Shown here piece after piece: positions 35,367-45,151 of a stretch of 64,000 nt of DNA. The first letter of the stretch is position 1. Each line of letters starts with the position of its first letter. The notes under the pieces are model-generated. The model did no database searches. It was given only the letters and a program-made list of their open reading frames with translations, and was not told the DNA's origin. This DNA is from Gillisia hiemivivida. GTDB lineage: Bacteria; Bacteroidota; Bacteroidia; Flavobacteriales; Flavobacteriaceae. Both the position numbers and the translations under genes were made by a program. The stretch is taken from contig NZ_VORY01000001.1 in the NCBI RefSeq assembly GCF_007997295.1, forward strand, positions 461,730 to 525,729, written 5' to 3'.

Positions 35367-36527
35367 TTAGTTATTAGTAGTTACACGTTGTCCGTTCCTT
35401 ATGCTTTTTGCACCTTCAATAATAATAGTCTCCCCAGGTTTTAGACCACTTTTAACCTCAATTTCGTTTTCATAGGTATAACCTATTTCTAAAATCACTT
35501 TTTTAGCAATTCCAATCGAATCATTTTCAGCCTCATATAAAAAAACAATGGTCTCTCCTTTAGAGTTTTCCTGAAGTATGTTTGCAGGAATGGTTACAGC
35601 ATTTGCGTTGGAATAATCATTTAATTGAACAGTAGCTATCAAGTTAGGCTTTACAAAACCATCTTTGTTGGGGATTTCAATTTCAACATCAAAAGTCCTG
35701 TTGTCTGGATTAATGTAGTTACCAACTTGGCGCACAATTCCTTTGTAGGTTTGCCCTATTGAAGCTAAATTTACATTCACAGCAGTTCCTTTTTCTACGG
35801 TTTTGGTATAATTTTCAGGAACAGATGCTTTAACGTACATGTTGTCTAAATTCACTAGTCGAATAACTTCGGTTTGTCCTTGATTAACAACTTGCCCTTG
35901 ATCTGCAATGATATTATCTACAACTCCGGAAAAAGGTGCAGTAATAACTGTTTTAGATAATTGTGATCTTAACTGGTTTGTGGCATTTTTAGTAGCTTCA
36001 TAATTCGCTTTTGCTTCTAAATACTGTATTTCCGATCCAATCTTTTGATCCCACAAACGTTCTTGTCTCTCAAAAGTAGTTTTTGCAAGCGCCATTTGAG
36101 TTTCTTGTTGAGCAACTTGGCTGGATAAACCACCGTCGTCTATAAGTGCTAAACGCTGCCCCTTAGTTACTTTTTGGCCTTGTTTTACATAAACCCTAGT
36201 TAAAACTCCGGAGTATTCAGGATATAAAATAATGTTCTGATCTGTTTCTACATTTCCTTGCACCTCTACAAAGTGCTTAAAAGTGGTGTCTTTCACAACC
36301 TGGGTAGTAACCAGAACTGCTTTATCATCTTTTTCTTCGCTTTGGATATAGGCGTTCAATTTATCTATATCTTCTCTAAGAAGTTTTTGCTGATGGTTTA
36401 ATTCGCCTTTTTTGGCCTTGATTGCTTTAAGATCTCCCCCTTCTAATAAAGAATCTACAGAGTCTGTTTTCCCTCCGCAGGAAATAACTAAAAGAGTAAT
36501 ACTTAAAATATATAATAGCTTTTTCAT
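35367..36527 (-). CDS. RND efflux periplasmic adaptor (membrane fusion protein)
   Basis: From the ATG at 36527 the lipoprotein has 386 residues with a signal ending VISC (Cys17). It contains a helical hairpin region, a lipoyl-like half motif (GVLTRVYVKQGQKVTKGQRL), the matching second half (TAPFSGVVDNIIADQGQVV) and beta-barrel/proximal domains. This is the standard HlyD/AcrA layout that bridges the pump and TolC. The frame is open from 36581, but that extension overlaps the upstream TolC gene and lacks a signal, so the downstream start is preferred. It is second to last in the operon. Confidence 0.93.
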   Translation of the reverse strand: MKKLLYILSITLLVISCGGKTDSVDSLLEGGDLKAIKAKKGELNHQQKLLREDIDKLNAYIQSEEKDDKAVLVTTQVVKDTTFKHFVEVQGNVETDQNIILYPEYSGVLTRVYVKQGQKVTKGQRLALIDDGGLSSQVAQQETQMALAKTTFERQERLWDQKIGSEIQYLEAKANYEATKNATNQLRSQLSKTVITAPFSGVVDNIIADQGQVVNQGQTEVIRLVNLDNMYVKASVPENYTKTVEKGTAVNVNLASIGQTYKGIVRQVGNYINPDNRTFDVEIEIPNKDGFVKPNLIATVQLNDYSNANAVTIPANILQENSKGETIVFLYEAENDSIGIAKKVILEIGYTYENEIEVKSGLKPGETIIIEGAKSIRNGQRVTTNN

Positions 36528-36549
36528 GTTTTTAAAATTGAAGGGATTC

Positions 36550-37914
36550 CTAATTTTCTTTTGAATATTTGGTGGTATCAAGGAGATTTTCTAATTCGGT
36601 TTTATTTGTTACAACATTCAACATAGCTTGTAAATAATCTTGTTGTGCTCTATATAATTGTTGCTGTGCATCGTTTAGATCGAAACTGGAAGAAAGTCCT
36701 TCTAAAAATTTCACCTGATTTTTATTTTCTATTCGTTCTGCTAAGTCCAAACTCTTTTGCTTATTGGCATAATTTTCTAAACTAAACCTATAATCGTTTT
36801 TAGCCGATTCTATATTAAGTTCAACCTGATTCTTAGTGAACTCTAATTGAATAAGGGATTGCTCATATTGAATTCTTTTTTGTGCAGTTTTTGCACTTCG
36901 CATTCCGCTGCTAAAAATTGGCACATTTAAACTTAAGCCTAAAATAGATTGATCGAAATAAACCTGATTATTTGTAAAAAAACTGAAACTATCACTATTC
37001 CCCTGAGCCCCGTAGTTAACGAATCCTGTAAGTGTTGGTAAAGCCTTGCTTTTTTCCAGTTTAACCAAAATTTCAGCCTGATTGCTTTGATCCTGAGCTA
37101 GTCTAAAATCTATATTTTCCTCGATTGGAATTTCTTTATTAAGTAATTGAAGATCAAAATTCTCTGTACTTAATTCTTCTAAATTATCTAATGCTTCAAT
37201 ATAGTTGCTAACAGGAATTCCCATGCTAAGTTTCAGCATATCATAAGCAATTACCTCCATTCTCTCTGCATTATTTAAACTTGTTTCCAAACCTAACAAA
37301 GTAATTTCCAGTTGTTCTACAGCTTCCTCTTCTATGAGTCCATTTTCGTAAGTTTTTCTAGTGTCGTTCAGGTTTTTCTGAATTGTCTCCAAGTTCCTTT
37401 TAGAAATTTCTACGCTTTCCCGAGCTAATAAAACATTGCTATATGCATTGGTAATAGCCAGTTTTACCTCCAAATCTGTTTTCACTTTTGCATTCTCCGA
37501 AATTTGAAGCAAAGTTTTTGCAGATTGCACACCTACTATATAAGACCCATCAAAAATCAATTGGTTCCAGGTGCCAGTGGCTGTTAAATTTTGTTGGGTA
37601 CCAAAGGTTACGGGCACAAAAGTTCCAGGATCTCCCCCTGCAATTTCTCCAGGCAATAAAATAACTGGTTGTTTTAGGTTGTTTATGTATTCTGCATTAC
37701 CACTTATTTGGGGTAAACCCTGCGAAATAATTTCCCATTTTTGTTTAAGAGCGATGGCAATATCTTTACTGGCAATTTCAGCATTATAACTGTTCTTTAA
37801 CCCATAGGCAATTGCTTCTTCTAAAGTGAAGGTTTGAGGAGCACTAGTGGTTGATTCCTGCGCGCTAACAATTGCAGTTAGTTGAAGAAAGAATATTAAA
37901 AAGATCCTTTTCAT
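36550..37914 (-). CDS. TolC-family outer-membrane efflux protein
   Basis: The 454-residue protein has a cleavable signal (ending about VSAQES) and two outer-membrane-efflux repeats with long helices, opening with FTLEEAIAYGLKNSYN. It should form the trimeric outer-membrane exit duct of the pump. Its start codon overlaps the stop of the TetR gene by one base, so expression is coupled to the repressor. The adaptor begins 22 bp downstream. Confidence 0.93.
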   Translation of the reverse strand: MKRIFLIFFLQLTAIVSAQESTTSAPQTFTLEEAIAYGLKNSYNAEIASKDIAIALKQKWEIISQGLPQISGNAEYINNLKQPVILLPGEIAGGDPGTFVPVTFGTQQNLTATGTWNQLIFDGSYIVGVQSAKTLLQISENAKVKTDLEVKLAITNAYSNVLLARESVEISKRNLETIQKNLNDTRKTYENGLIEEEAVEQLEITLLGLETSLNNAERMEVIAYDMLKLSMGIPVSNYIEALDNLEELSTENFDLQLLNKEIPIEENIDFRLAQDQSNQAEILVKLEKSKALPTLTGFVNYGAQGNSDSFSFFTNNQVYFDQSILGLSLNVPIFSSGMRSAKTAQKRIQYEQSLIQLEFTKNQVELNIESAKNDYRFSLENYANKQKSLDLAERIENKNQVKFLEGLSSSFDLNDAQQQLYRAQQDYLQAMLNVVTNKTELENLLDTTKYSKEN

Positions 37915-38525
37915 TAGTTTTTTAAGCTTGGTTTATTGATAAATTTATTGAGGGTGTCCAGTCCTTTTTCAGTAACAATGGCGCGCATATGATATTCTAA
38001 ATAATTTTCCATTAATTGAGGAACCGAAAATTCTGATGTGTTAAAAATGTCGTTGTCCCTAATTCCAGTAATTCCAATAAAATAAATTTTAGAGGTGAAA
38101 TTTATTGGGATATCTGGTCTATAGATACCTGTTTCAATTCCGCGTTTTAAATTTTCTATAACACAATCCTGCATTACACAAAATTGCTTATTGCTTAAAA
38201 ACTCCGCTATTTTTGGATAATATTTTTTTAATTGATATTGAGGTGAAGACTGCTCGTTGTTTAAATTTTTCATCGCAAATTCTTTAACAGCATAAGTTTC
38301 TTCAATAACATTTAATTTTTGTGCGCTAATTTTATCTATTCCTGTAGAAATTAGTTCGAAAATATGGATCGATGCGGCTTCTACCAATTTGGTTTTAGTA
38401 GAGAAATGAGTGTAGATTGTTTTTTTTGAGATGCCTAATTCGTTGGCGATGTCGTCCATAGTAACACTCTTGAACCCAAAGTTCAAAAATAGTTCAACGG
38501 ACTTTAATAAAATCTTGTCTCTCAA
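37914..38525 (-). CDS. TetR-family regulator of the efflux operon
   Basis: The 203-residue protein has an N-terminal helix-turn-helix (about residues 20-50; VTMDDIANELGISKKTIYTHF) and a C-terminal all-helical ligand-binding domain. It is the first gene of the TetR-TolC-MFP-RND operon and overlaps tolC by TAATG. A 13-bp inverted repeat lies 25 bp upstream of its start, overlapping a promoter-like sequence, so it probably represses its own operon until a ligand binds. The ligand is unknown. Confidence 0.93.
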   Translation of the reverse strand: MRDKILLKSVELFLNFGFKSVTMDDIANELGISKKTIYTHFSTKTKLVEAASIHIFELISTGIDKISAQKLNVIEETYAVKEFAMKNLNNEQSSPQYQLKKYYPKIAEFLSNKQFCVMQDCVIENLKRGIETGIYRPDIPINFTSKIYFIGITGIRDNDIFNTSEFSVPQLMENYLEYHMRAIVTEKGLDTLNKFINKPSLKN

Positions 38526-38540
38526 CTTTTAATTTTGACG

Positions 38541-38572
38541 CAAAAATAAACTAAGGAAACTTTAAAAACAAA
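38541..38572 (-). promoter_or_regulatory. Bacteroidota-type promoter of the efflux operon
   Basis: Read on the minus strand, TTTG (38569-38572) is followed by a 20-bp spacer and TATTTTTG (38541-38548), an exact match to the TAnnTTTG -7 consensus with normal spacing. The leader to the TetR start at 38525 would be only about 10 nt. Confidence 0.7.
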
Positions 38573-38586
38573 AAAAGTTTCCTTAG
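38551..38586. promoter_or_regulatory. Likely TetR operator, 13-bp perfect inverted repeat
   Basis: CTAAGGAAACTTT (38551-38563) and AAAGTTTCCTTAG (38574-38586) are perfect inverted arms around a 10-bp A-rich spacer. The palindrome covers the promoter spacer and the -33 element, where a bound repressor would block RNA polymerase. Confidence 0.75.
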
Positions 38587-38660
38587 TTTTAAATCAATTA
38601 ACATTCACTTAGAATTATTATTCTTTTCATTTATGGTATTTTAGCCGAAAAATCCGCATA

Positions 38661-39635
38661 ATGCACACTATTGCCCAATACCGTGACGCTTTTTTGGAGT
38701 ATTTAGATACTACTCTAGAAACTAAAGAACCAAAGAATTTATACGAGCCCATTACTTATATACTAAACTTGGGAGGAAAGCGCTTGAGACCGGTTTTGGT
38801 TTTAATGAGTGCTGAGATCTTTGATGCTCCTTACCAAAAAGCGCTGCAAGCAGCCTTAGCGATCGAGGTTTTTCATAATTTTTCTTTAGTTCATGACGAT
38901 ATAATGGATGCTGCCCCAATAAGAAGAGGCAAAGCAACAGTGCATGAAAAATGGGATCTCAATACAGGGATACTTTCTGGTGATGCCATGCTTATAAATG
39001 CTTACCAGTTGTTTGAACACTATGAAGGTTCAATTTTTAAAGAACTGGCACAATTATTCACTAAAACGGCAATTCAGGTTTGTGAAGGTCAACAGTACGA
39101 TATAGATTTTGAGAGTAGGGAAGATGTGGAAATAGAAGATTACCTGAAAATGATAGAATATAAGACCGCTGTTCTTGTGGGAGCTTCCTTGCAAATGGGT
39201 GCTATAGTTGCGGGTGCTCCAGAAGATTGTAAGCGTTCTGTTTATCAATACGGAAGATTGTTAGGAATTGCATTTCAGTTACAAGATGATTACTTGGATG
39301 CCTTTGGTAATCCAGATACTTTTGGGAAACAAGTTGGGGGTGATATTATAGAGAATAAAAAGACCTTTTTATATTTAAAAGCATTAGAGAATTCTGAAAG
39401 GAATGAAGCTAGTAATTTAGAACATCTTTACTCAATAAGCCCGGTAGATGCAACAGGTAAAATTGAAGCAGTAAAGCTTATTTTTGAACAAAGCGGCGCA
39501 GCTGAACTTACCAGAGCGGAAATTAAAAAATACACGAAAGAGGCTTTTGCGATCCTTGATAAAATAGAAATTCCTGAAGACAAGAAATCTTTGCTACGTA
39601 GTTTTGGATCTTCTTTAATGGAGCGTGAGGTTTAA
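38661..39635 (+). CDS. Polyprenyl diphosphate synthase
   Basis: The 324-residue trans-prenyltransferase has the first aspartate-rich motif in LVHDDIMD, followed by RRGKATVH, and the second in LQDDYLDAFG, with GGKRLRPVLVLMSAE near the N-terminus. It condenses isopentenyl diphosphate with allylic diphosphates in isoprenoid, quinone or carrier-lipid synthesis. Product chain length cannot be read by eye. The residues before the first motif (VFHNFSLVHDD) suggest a long- or medium-chain enzyme. It is divergent from the efflux operon and overlaps the convergent barrel gene by 4 bp. Confidence 0.92.
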   Translation: MHTIAQYRDAFLEYLDTTLETKEPKNLYEPITYILNLGGKRLRPVLVLMSAEIFDAPYQKALQAALAIEVFHNFSLVHDDIMDAAPIRRGKATVHEKWDLNTGILSGDAMLINAYQLFEHYEGSIFKELAQLFTKTAIQVCEGQQYDIDFESREDVEIEDYLKMIEYKTAVLVGASLQMGAIVAGAPEDCKRSVYQYGRLLGIAFQLQDDYLDAFGNPDTFGKQVGGDIIENKKTFLYLKALENSERNEASNLEHLYSISPVDATGKIEAVKLIFEQSGAAELTRAEIKKYTKEAFAILDKIEIPEDKKSLLRSFGSSLMEREV

Positions 39636-40180
39636 AAATAGATACTTACAAAAGGCATGAGCGCACTGCTGTAAAAACTCTTGTTTTCGTCATGCAATAC
39701 ATCGTAACGTAATCCTGTTACTACATTGCCCGAAGAAAATCCCGCACCTAAAAATAAGGCAGGTACCCAGTATTGTTCTCTAGAATTCCCGCAGTCTAGC
39801 TCTAAGTTGCGGTTGATGTTCAATTCTTGGAATTCCGCAGAAAATTGTAAAAATCTCACTGGATTTACCATAGTTAACAAACTTCCTCCCACACTGGTAG
39901 CCGTAAAATTATTTTGTTTGGTGTAGGCGCCACTTAAGCCAATCCCTGCAGAAACTATCTCACTAAAATCGTAAATGGCTGAAGGTGCAATTATTCCGGT
40001 AAACCTATTATTGCCAAAATTTAAACCCAAACTTCCTCCAAAACGTACAGATTGCCAAAAATCTTTTCCTTTGACTTGAGTGGTCTTTGAATCTTGGGCA
40101 ATAAGATTCCCAGAACTACAAAAAGAGATAATAAAAACTAACAAAAATATATTTGAGGTGCGGTTTGTATAGCTAAACAT
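39632..40180 (-). CDS. Outer-membrane beta-barrel protein
   Basis: From the ATG at 40180 the protein has 182 residues with a signal peptide ending near NLIAQ. The rest is alternating beta strands with many Gly and aromatic residues (GGSLGLNFGNNRF, GIGLSGAY, GLRYDVL) and ends in an aromatic residue (VSIYF), as outer-membrane barrels do. The longer frame from 40306 adds an unlikely AT-rich leader that runs into sucA. It is divergent from sucA. No function is assigned. Confidence 0.75.
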   Translation of the reverse strand: MFSYTNRTSNIFLLVFIISFCSSGNLIAQDSKTTQVKGKDFWQSVRFGGSLGLNFGNNRFTGIIAPSAIYDFSEIVSAGIGLSGAYTKQNNFTATSVGGSLLTMVNPVRFLQFSAEFQELNINRNLELDCGNSREQYWVPALFLGAGFSSGNVVTGLRYDVLHDENKSFYSSALMPFVSIYF

Positions 40181-40246
40181 GTTAAAATTCTTATAAGATA
40201 GAGGATAAATATAAGAATTTCTATAAGCTATAAATTCTAAAAATTG

Positions 40247-40254
40247 TATTTTTG
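40247..40254 (+). promoter_or_regulatory. Candidate -7 element for sucAB
   Basis: TATTTTTG matches TAnnTTTG 36 bp before the sucA start. No clear TTTG -33 element lies at the usual distance, so this is tentative. Confidence 0.35.
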
Positions 40255-40290
40255 CTTTGTTTAATACAAAAGAAACATTAGTTTCCAAAT

Positions 40291-43068
40291 ATGGATAAAT
40301 TTTCATTTCTTAACGCTGCACCTACAGCCTATTTCGCCAATCTTTACGATCAGTATTTACAAAACCCGGACAATATAGAACCTAGCTGGAGAGCTTTCTT
40401 TCAAGGTTTCGACTTTGGAATGGAGCAAAATGGAGAGATTTCTAGAGAAACGCACCAAGAAAATGATGCTGCAAAACAGGAGTTTACATTAGCGGAAGTA
40501 CCGGAAAACATAAGAAAAGAGTTTCAGGTAATTAAATTAATAGACGGATATAGAACTCGCGGACATTTATTTACTAAAACAAACCCGGTAAGAGAACGCA
40601 GACAATATGTACCAACTTTAGCATTAGAGAATTTCGGTCTTTCTTCAGAAGACCTGGATAAAACTTTTAGTGCCGGAGAAATTATTGGTATTGGAACCAC
40701 AACTTTAAAAGATATTGTGTCTCATTTAGAGACCATTTATTGCCAGTCTATTGGAGTAGAATATATGTATATCCGAAAGCCTGAGGAAATAGAATGGATT
40801 CAGAAAAAATTAAATATAAACGATAATCAGCCTAAGTTTACTGACGCTGAGAAAAAAAATATACTTTCAAAACTAAACAATGCAGTTTCTTTTGAAAGCT
40901 TTTTACACACCAAATATGTAGGTCAAAAGCGATTCTCTCTGGAAGGAAACGAAAGTTTGATCCCAGCATTGGATACAATTATAGAAAAAGCTGCAGATTT
41001 TGGCGTGAAAGATTTTGTAATGGGAATGTCTCACCGTGGAAGACTGAATGCGCTAACCAATATCTTCGGGAAAAGTGCAAAAGATATTTTTAGTGAATTT
41101 GATGGCAAGGACTACGAACAGGACATTTTTGATGGAGATGTGAAATATCACTTAGGATGGACAAGTTGTAGAACTACTACAAACGGTAAAGAAATAAATA
41201 TAAATATTGCGCCAAACCCATCTCACTTAGAGACCGTTGGAGCAGTTGTAGAAGGAATTTCCAGAGCAAAACAGGACAGGCATTATAAAGATGATTTTTC
41301 TAAAGTGCTCCCAATTATAGTGCACGGGGATGCGGCCATTGCTGGTCAAGGTTTGGTGTACGAGTTGGTGCAAATGGCACAATTGGAAGGTTATAAAACT
41401 GGTGGTACTATCCATATCGTAGTGAATAATCAAATTGGTTTTACTACGAACTATTTAGACGGTCGTTCTTCTACATATTGTACAGATGTTGGAAAAGTGA
41501 CACTTTCTCCGGTGCTTCATGTAAATGCAGATGATGCAGAGGCTGTAGTTCACGCTGTTTTATTCGCGTTGGACTTCAGAATGAAATTTAAAAGAGATGT
41601 TTTTATAGATCTTTTAGGCTATAGAAAATACGGGCATAATGAAGGGGATGAACCTAGATTTACACAACCCAAACTTTATAAAGCAATTGCAAAGCATGAA
41701 AATCCTAGGGATATTTATGCAGAAAAACTGATAAAAAGTGGTGTAATTGAGGAAGGCTATGTTAAAAAGCTGGAAGAAGAATATAAGGCTAACCTAGAAG
41801 AAGAACTGGAAGATTCCAGAAAAGAAGATACTACAAGGATCACTCCTTTCATGCAAGATGAATGGGAAGGATTTGAGAATGTACGGGAAGACACCATGAT
41901 GGCTCCTGTAGATACTACTATAGATATAAAGACGCTCGATAAGGTTGCAAAAGTGATCTCTAAGCTTCCTAAGGACAAAAAATTCCTTAGAAAGATTACA
42001 AAACTTATAGAAGCAAGAGAGACTATGTATTTTGATACCAACAAGTTAGACTGGGCGATGGCAGAATTGCTTGCTTATGGTACGTTGATGACTGAAGGAT
42101 ATAGTGTGCGAATGAGTGGGCAGGATGTAGAAAGAGGGACTTTTTCTCATCGTCATGCTATTGTAAAAGTAGAAGACAGTGAAGAAGAGATCATACTTCA
42201 TAATAATATTCCAGATAGGAAGGGTAGATTCTCTATTTATAATTCACTTTTATCTGAGTATGGAGTAGTTGGTTTCGATTATGGATATGCCATGGCAAGT
42301 CCAGACACTTTAACTATTTGGGAAGCACAATTTGGGGATTTCGTAAATGGAGCCCAGATTATAATGGATCAATATCTTTCGGCTGCAGAAGATAAATGGA
42401 AACTTCAAAACGGATTGGTAATGTTATTGCCACACGGATATGAAGGGCAAGGAGCAGAACACTCATCTGGTAGAATGGAACGTTTCTTACAACTTTGTGC
42501 AACAGACAATATGTTTGTGGCCGATGTTACAACCCCTGCAAATATGTTTCATTTGTTAAGAAGACAAATGAAAGTGAACTATAGAAAACCACTTATTGTA
42601 TTTACTCCAAAAAGTTTGTTAAGGCACCCAAAAGTTCTTTCAACTAAAGAAGAATTTGCTACAGGAACTTTTCAGACAGTAATAGATGATGCTTCAGCAA
42701 AGGTTGATAAAGTAAAATCCTTAGTATTTTGTACCGGGAAATTTTACTATGATCTTTTAGAGTTTCAAGAAGAGAATAAGCGAGATGATATAGCGCTGGT
42801 TAGAGTAGAGCAATTATTTCCTTTACCTGAAAAGAAGATAAAAGAAGCAATGGCTAAATATAAGAATGCAGACGATATTGTTTGGGCTCAGGAAGAACCA
42901 AGAAATATGGGTGCATATAGTTACTTATTATTACATTTTGATGAAGCAAAGAGCTTCAGAGTATGTAGTAGAAAATTCTATGGATCTCCGGCAGCGGGTA
43001 GTTCAGTAAGATTTAAAAAGCGACATGAAAAAGTAATTGCAAGTGTGTTTGATAAAACTATGGTTTAA
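40291..43068 (+). CDS. sucA: 2-oxoglutarate dehydrogenase E1 component
   Basis: The 925-residue thiamine-diphosphate enzyme begins with the typical N-terminal segment (FLNAAPTAYFANLYDQYLQNP). It contains FVMGMSHRGRLNAL, HGDAAIAGQG (ThDP/Mg binding region) and LLPHGYEGQGAEHSSGRMERFLQLC in the pyrimidine domain. It decarboxylates 2-oxoglutarate in the TCA cycle and transfers succinyl to the lipoyl arm of SucB, encoded 75 bp downstream. Length and motifs are complete. The third component (Lpd) is not in the window. Confidence 0.97.
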   Translation: MDKFSFLNAAPTAYFANLYDQYLQNPDNIEPSWRAFFQGFDFGMEQNGEISRETHQENDAAKQEFTLAEVPENIRKEFQVIKLIDGYRTRGHLFTKTNPVRERRQYVPTLALENFGLSSEDLDKTFSAGEIIGIGTTTLKDIVSHLETIYCQSIGVEYMYIRKPEEIEWIQKKLNINDNQPKFTDAEKKNILSKLNNAVSFESFLHTKYVGQKRFSLEGNESLIPALDTIIEKAADFGVKDFVMGMSHRGRLNALTNIFGKSAKDIFSEFDGKDYEQDIFDGDVKYHLGWTSCRTTTNGKEININIAPNPSHLETVGAVVEGISRAKQDRHYKDDFSKVLPIIVHGDAAIAGQGLVYELVQMAQLEGYKTGGTIHIVVNNQIGFTTNYLDGRSSTYCTDVGKVTLSPVLHVNADDAEAVVHAVLFALDFRMKFKRDVFIDLLGYRKYGHNEGDEPRFTQPKLYKAIAKHENPRDIYAEKLIKSGVIEEGYVKKLEEEYKANLEEELEDSRKEDTTRITPFMQDEWEGFENVREDTMMAPVDTTIDIKTLDKVAKVISKLPKDKKFLRKITKLIEARETMYFDTNKLDWAMAELLAYGTLMTEGYSVRMSGQDVERGTFSHRHAIVKVEDSEEEIILHNNIPDRKGRFSIYNSLLSEYGVVGFDYGYAMASPDTLTIWEAQFGDFVNGAQIIMDQYLSAAEDKWKLQNGLVMLLPHGYEGQGAEHSSGRMERFLQLCATDNMFVADVTTPANMFHLLRRQMKVNYRKPLIVFTPKSLLRHPKVLSTKEEFATGTFQTVIDDASAKVDKVKSLVFCTGKFYYDLLEFQEENKRDDIALVRVEQLFPLPEKKIKEAMAKYKNADDIVWAQEEPRNMGAYSYLLLHFDEAKSFRVCSRKFYGSPAAGSSVRFKKRHEKVIASVFDKTMV

Positions 43069-43143
43069 TCAAATTCCAATACTAATAAATAAAACATTCT
43101 TTCTTAGTAATAAGGAAGATTCAAAAACATAAAATAAAAGATC

Positions 43144-44445
43144 ATGGCTTTAGAAATGAAAGTTCCTTCTCCGGGAGAATCTATTACAGAGGTTGAAATT
43201 GCTCAATGGCTCGTAGAAGATGGAGATTATGTAGAAAAAGATCAGCCAATTGCTGAAGTGGATAGCGACAAAGCAACCTTAGAACTTCCTGCTGAAGCTA
43301 GTGGAATAATTACATTAAAAGCTGAAGAAGGTGATGCTGTTGCTGTTGGCTCGGTAGTTTGTTTAATAGATACAGATGCTCCAAAACCTGGCGGGGACAC
43401 TAAGGAAAAAACTAAATCTAAAGATGACTCTAAGGATGAATCTGCAGAAGAGGAAGTTAAAGAGCAAAGGGAAGAAACCTCTACAAAAGCTAATAGCGAT
43501 AAAGGAGAGGCTTTAACACAAACACCTTCTAAGCCTTCAACTCCTTCTCAGGTACAAGATAAAACTTATGCTACCGGAACTCCATCTCCTTCTGCTAAGA
43601 AGATTATGGATGAAAAAGGAATCGATTCTAAATCTGTTTCCGGATCTGGTCGCGACGGGAGAATTACCAAAGAAGATGCCGTTCAGGCTAAAGCTTCTAT
43701 GGGAACTCCAGGGCCTGGAAAACGAGGCGAAGAGCGTAAGAAAATGTCTATGCTTCGTAGAAAGGTTGCAGAGCGTTTAGTAAATGTTAAAAATGAAACT
43801 GCTATGCTTACTACTTTTAACGAAGTAGATATGTCGGCAATTTTCTCTTTGCGTAAACAATATAAAGAGGAGTTCAAAGATAAGCACGGTGTTGGTTTAG
43901 GCTTTATGTCTTTCTTTACCTTAGCAGTAGTTCGCGCCTTGGAATTATATCCAGATGTGAATTCCATGATAGATGGGGATTACCAAATAAAATTCGATTA
44001 TAAGGATATAAGTATTGCTGTATCTGGTCCTAAAGGACTTATGGTGCCTGTAATGCGAAATGTTGAAAATATGGGCTTTAGAGCTGTAGAAGATGATGTA
44101 AAACGTCTTGCCCTAAAAGCTAGAGATGGAAATATTACCGTAGATGAAATGACGGGTGGTACTTTTACAATTACCAATGGTGGTGTATTTGGATCTATGT
44201 TATCTACTCCTATTATCAACCCACCTCAAAGTGCGATTTTAGGAATGCACAACATTGTGGAAAGACCAGTAGCTATAGATGGACATGTAGAGATAAGACC
44301 TATTATGTTTGTTGCTTTGTCTTATGACCATAGGGTGATAGATGGGAAAGAATCTGTTGGTTTCTTGGTTGCGGTAAAAGAAGCATTAGAAAGTCCAGAG
44401 GAATTATTGATGGATAACGATGTGAAGAGAGCCTTGGAACTATAG
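43144..44445 (+). CDS. sucB: Dihydrolipoyllysine succinyltransferase (2-oxoglutarate dehydrogenase E2)
   Basis: The 433-residue protein has one lipoyl domain with Lys43 in [13 protein letters not shown], then a charged Lys/Glu linker (about 80-145). A peripheral-subunit-binding domain follows (about 147-182), then the catalytic acyltransferase domain with [12 protein letters not shown] near the end. The catalytic His and the DG motif are present. It follows sucA by 75 bp with no terminator between and is followed by a strong hairpin terminator, so sucAB is a two-gene operon. Confidence 0.97.
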   Translation: MALEMKVPSPGESITEVEIAQWLVEDGDYVEKDQPIAEVDSDKATLELPAEASGIITLKAEEGDAVAVGSVVCLIDTDAPKPGGDTKEKTKSKDDSKDESAEEEVKEQREETSTKANSDKGEALTQTPSKPSTPSQVQDKTYATGTPSPSAKKIMDEKGIDSKSVSGSGRDGRITKEDAVQAKASMGTPGPGKRGEERKKMSMLRRKVAERLVNVKNETAMLTTFNEVDMSAIFSLRKQYKEEFKDKHGVGLGFMSFFTLAVVRALELYPDVNSMIDGDYQIKFDYKDISIAVSGPKGLMVPVMRNVENMGFRAVEDDVKRLALKARDGNITVDEMTGGTFTITNGGVFGSMLSTPIINPPQSAILGMHNIVERPVAIDGHVEIRPIMFVALSYDHRVIDGKESVGFLVAVKEALESPEELLMDNDVKRALEL

Positions 44446-44466
44446 TTCAATAAGATTATTAAATAA

Positions 44467-44501
44467 AAAAAGCTCGCAACTTTCAAAGTTGCGAGCTTTT
44501 T
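44467..44501. terminator. Bidirectional terminator after sucB
   Basis: AAGCTCGCAACTTT (44470-44483) pairs with AAAGTTGCGAGCTT (44485-44498), with A and T runs outside. It can also terminate the minus-strand small gene ending at 44517. Confidence 0.92.
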
Positions 44502-44516
44502 TTTGGCTTATTTCAA

Positions 44517-44645
44517 TCAAAATAATGCTATCAATGTTAGTATATTCAAAAGAAGTATTGCAATAATTGCTATTGCAAGTAAAACGAATGCCGCATTCGT
44601 AAAACCTTTTCTTTTAGCTAAACTTTCTATGATATCTATTTTCAT
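44517..44645 (-). CDS. Small single-helix membrane protein (42 residues)
   Basis: A short minus-strand frame starts with ATG at 44645 and encodes 42 residues: a basic N-terminal head (IESLAKRKGFTNAAF) and one long hydrophobic helix of Leu, Ile and Ala. It sits between the aspartic-protease gene and the terminator hairpin, 59 bp after the protease stop on the same strand. The hydrophobic pattern and positive-inside head support a real membrane peptide, but no family is recognised. Confidence 0.5.
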   Translation of the reverse strand: MKIDIIESLAKRKGFTNAAFVLLAIAIIAILLLNILTLIALF

Positions 44646-44704
44646 ATTCAAATTTAGCTGGAAAGAATGGATAATTTAATGGGGGTTTTTCCCCATTTTA
44701 TAAA

Positions 44705-45142
44705 TTATTTTAAATACAGGGCTTTATTTTTGTAATCTATAACTGCTTTTCCCTTTTTTAATATATCTGCACCAATAATTCCATGTACTTTTTCAGCTTT
44801 ATGGTTTACTAAGGCTTCATTTACATGGGTAAGATCAAAAAGAACGAGGTCTAATTTTTTGGTTTTCCAGCCCTCAATTTCAATACTATTCTTTAAAGCG
44901 ATCTGGGTTAACATATTGGTAGCGCCAGCTCCTGCGGCTCTAATCTTACTTTCTTCGCCCAACAACTTAAAATGAGCTGCAGCATCAAAACCAACACAGG
45001 TGCTAGAAGCACCAGTATCTAGAATAAAATTACCCTGAACTTCATTTATTTTTGCCACCAATTCAAAGTGATTGGTTTCAGTATATTTTAATTTAATGCG
45101 ATAATAGCCTTTGCGTTCTAATAATTTCCTAAGGGATGACAT
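44705..45142 (-). CDS. Retropepsin-like aspartic protease
   Basis: The 145-residue protein contains the aspartic protease motif FILDTGASST (catalytic Asp42) and the later VHGIIGADILKKGKAVIDY, which is the typical second landmark of clan AA single-domain proteases. Such proteins act as homodimers with one Asp from each chain. No signal peptide is visible, so it may be cytoplasmic. It is divergent from tatD. Confidence 0.85.
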   Translation of the reverse strand: MSSLRKLLERKGYYRIKLKYTETNHFELVAKINEVQGNFILDTGASSTCVGFDAAAHFKLLGEESKIRAAGAGATNMLTQIALKNSIEIEGWKTKKLDLVLFDLTHVNEALVNHKAEKVHGIIGADILKKGKAVIDYKNKALYLK

Positions 45143-45151
45143 TCGTTATGT

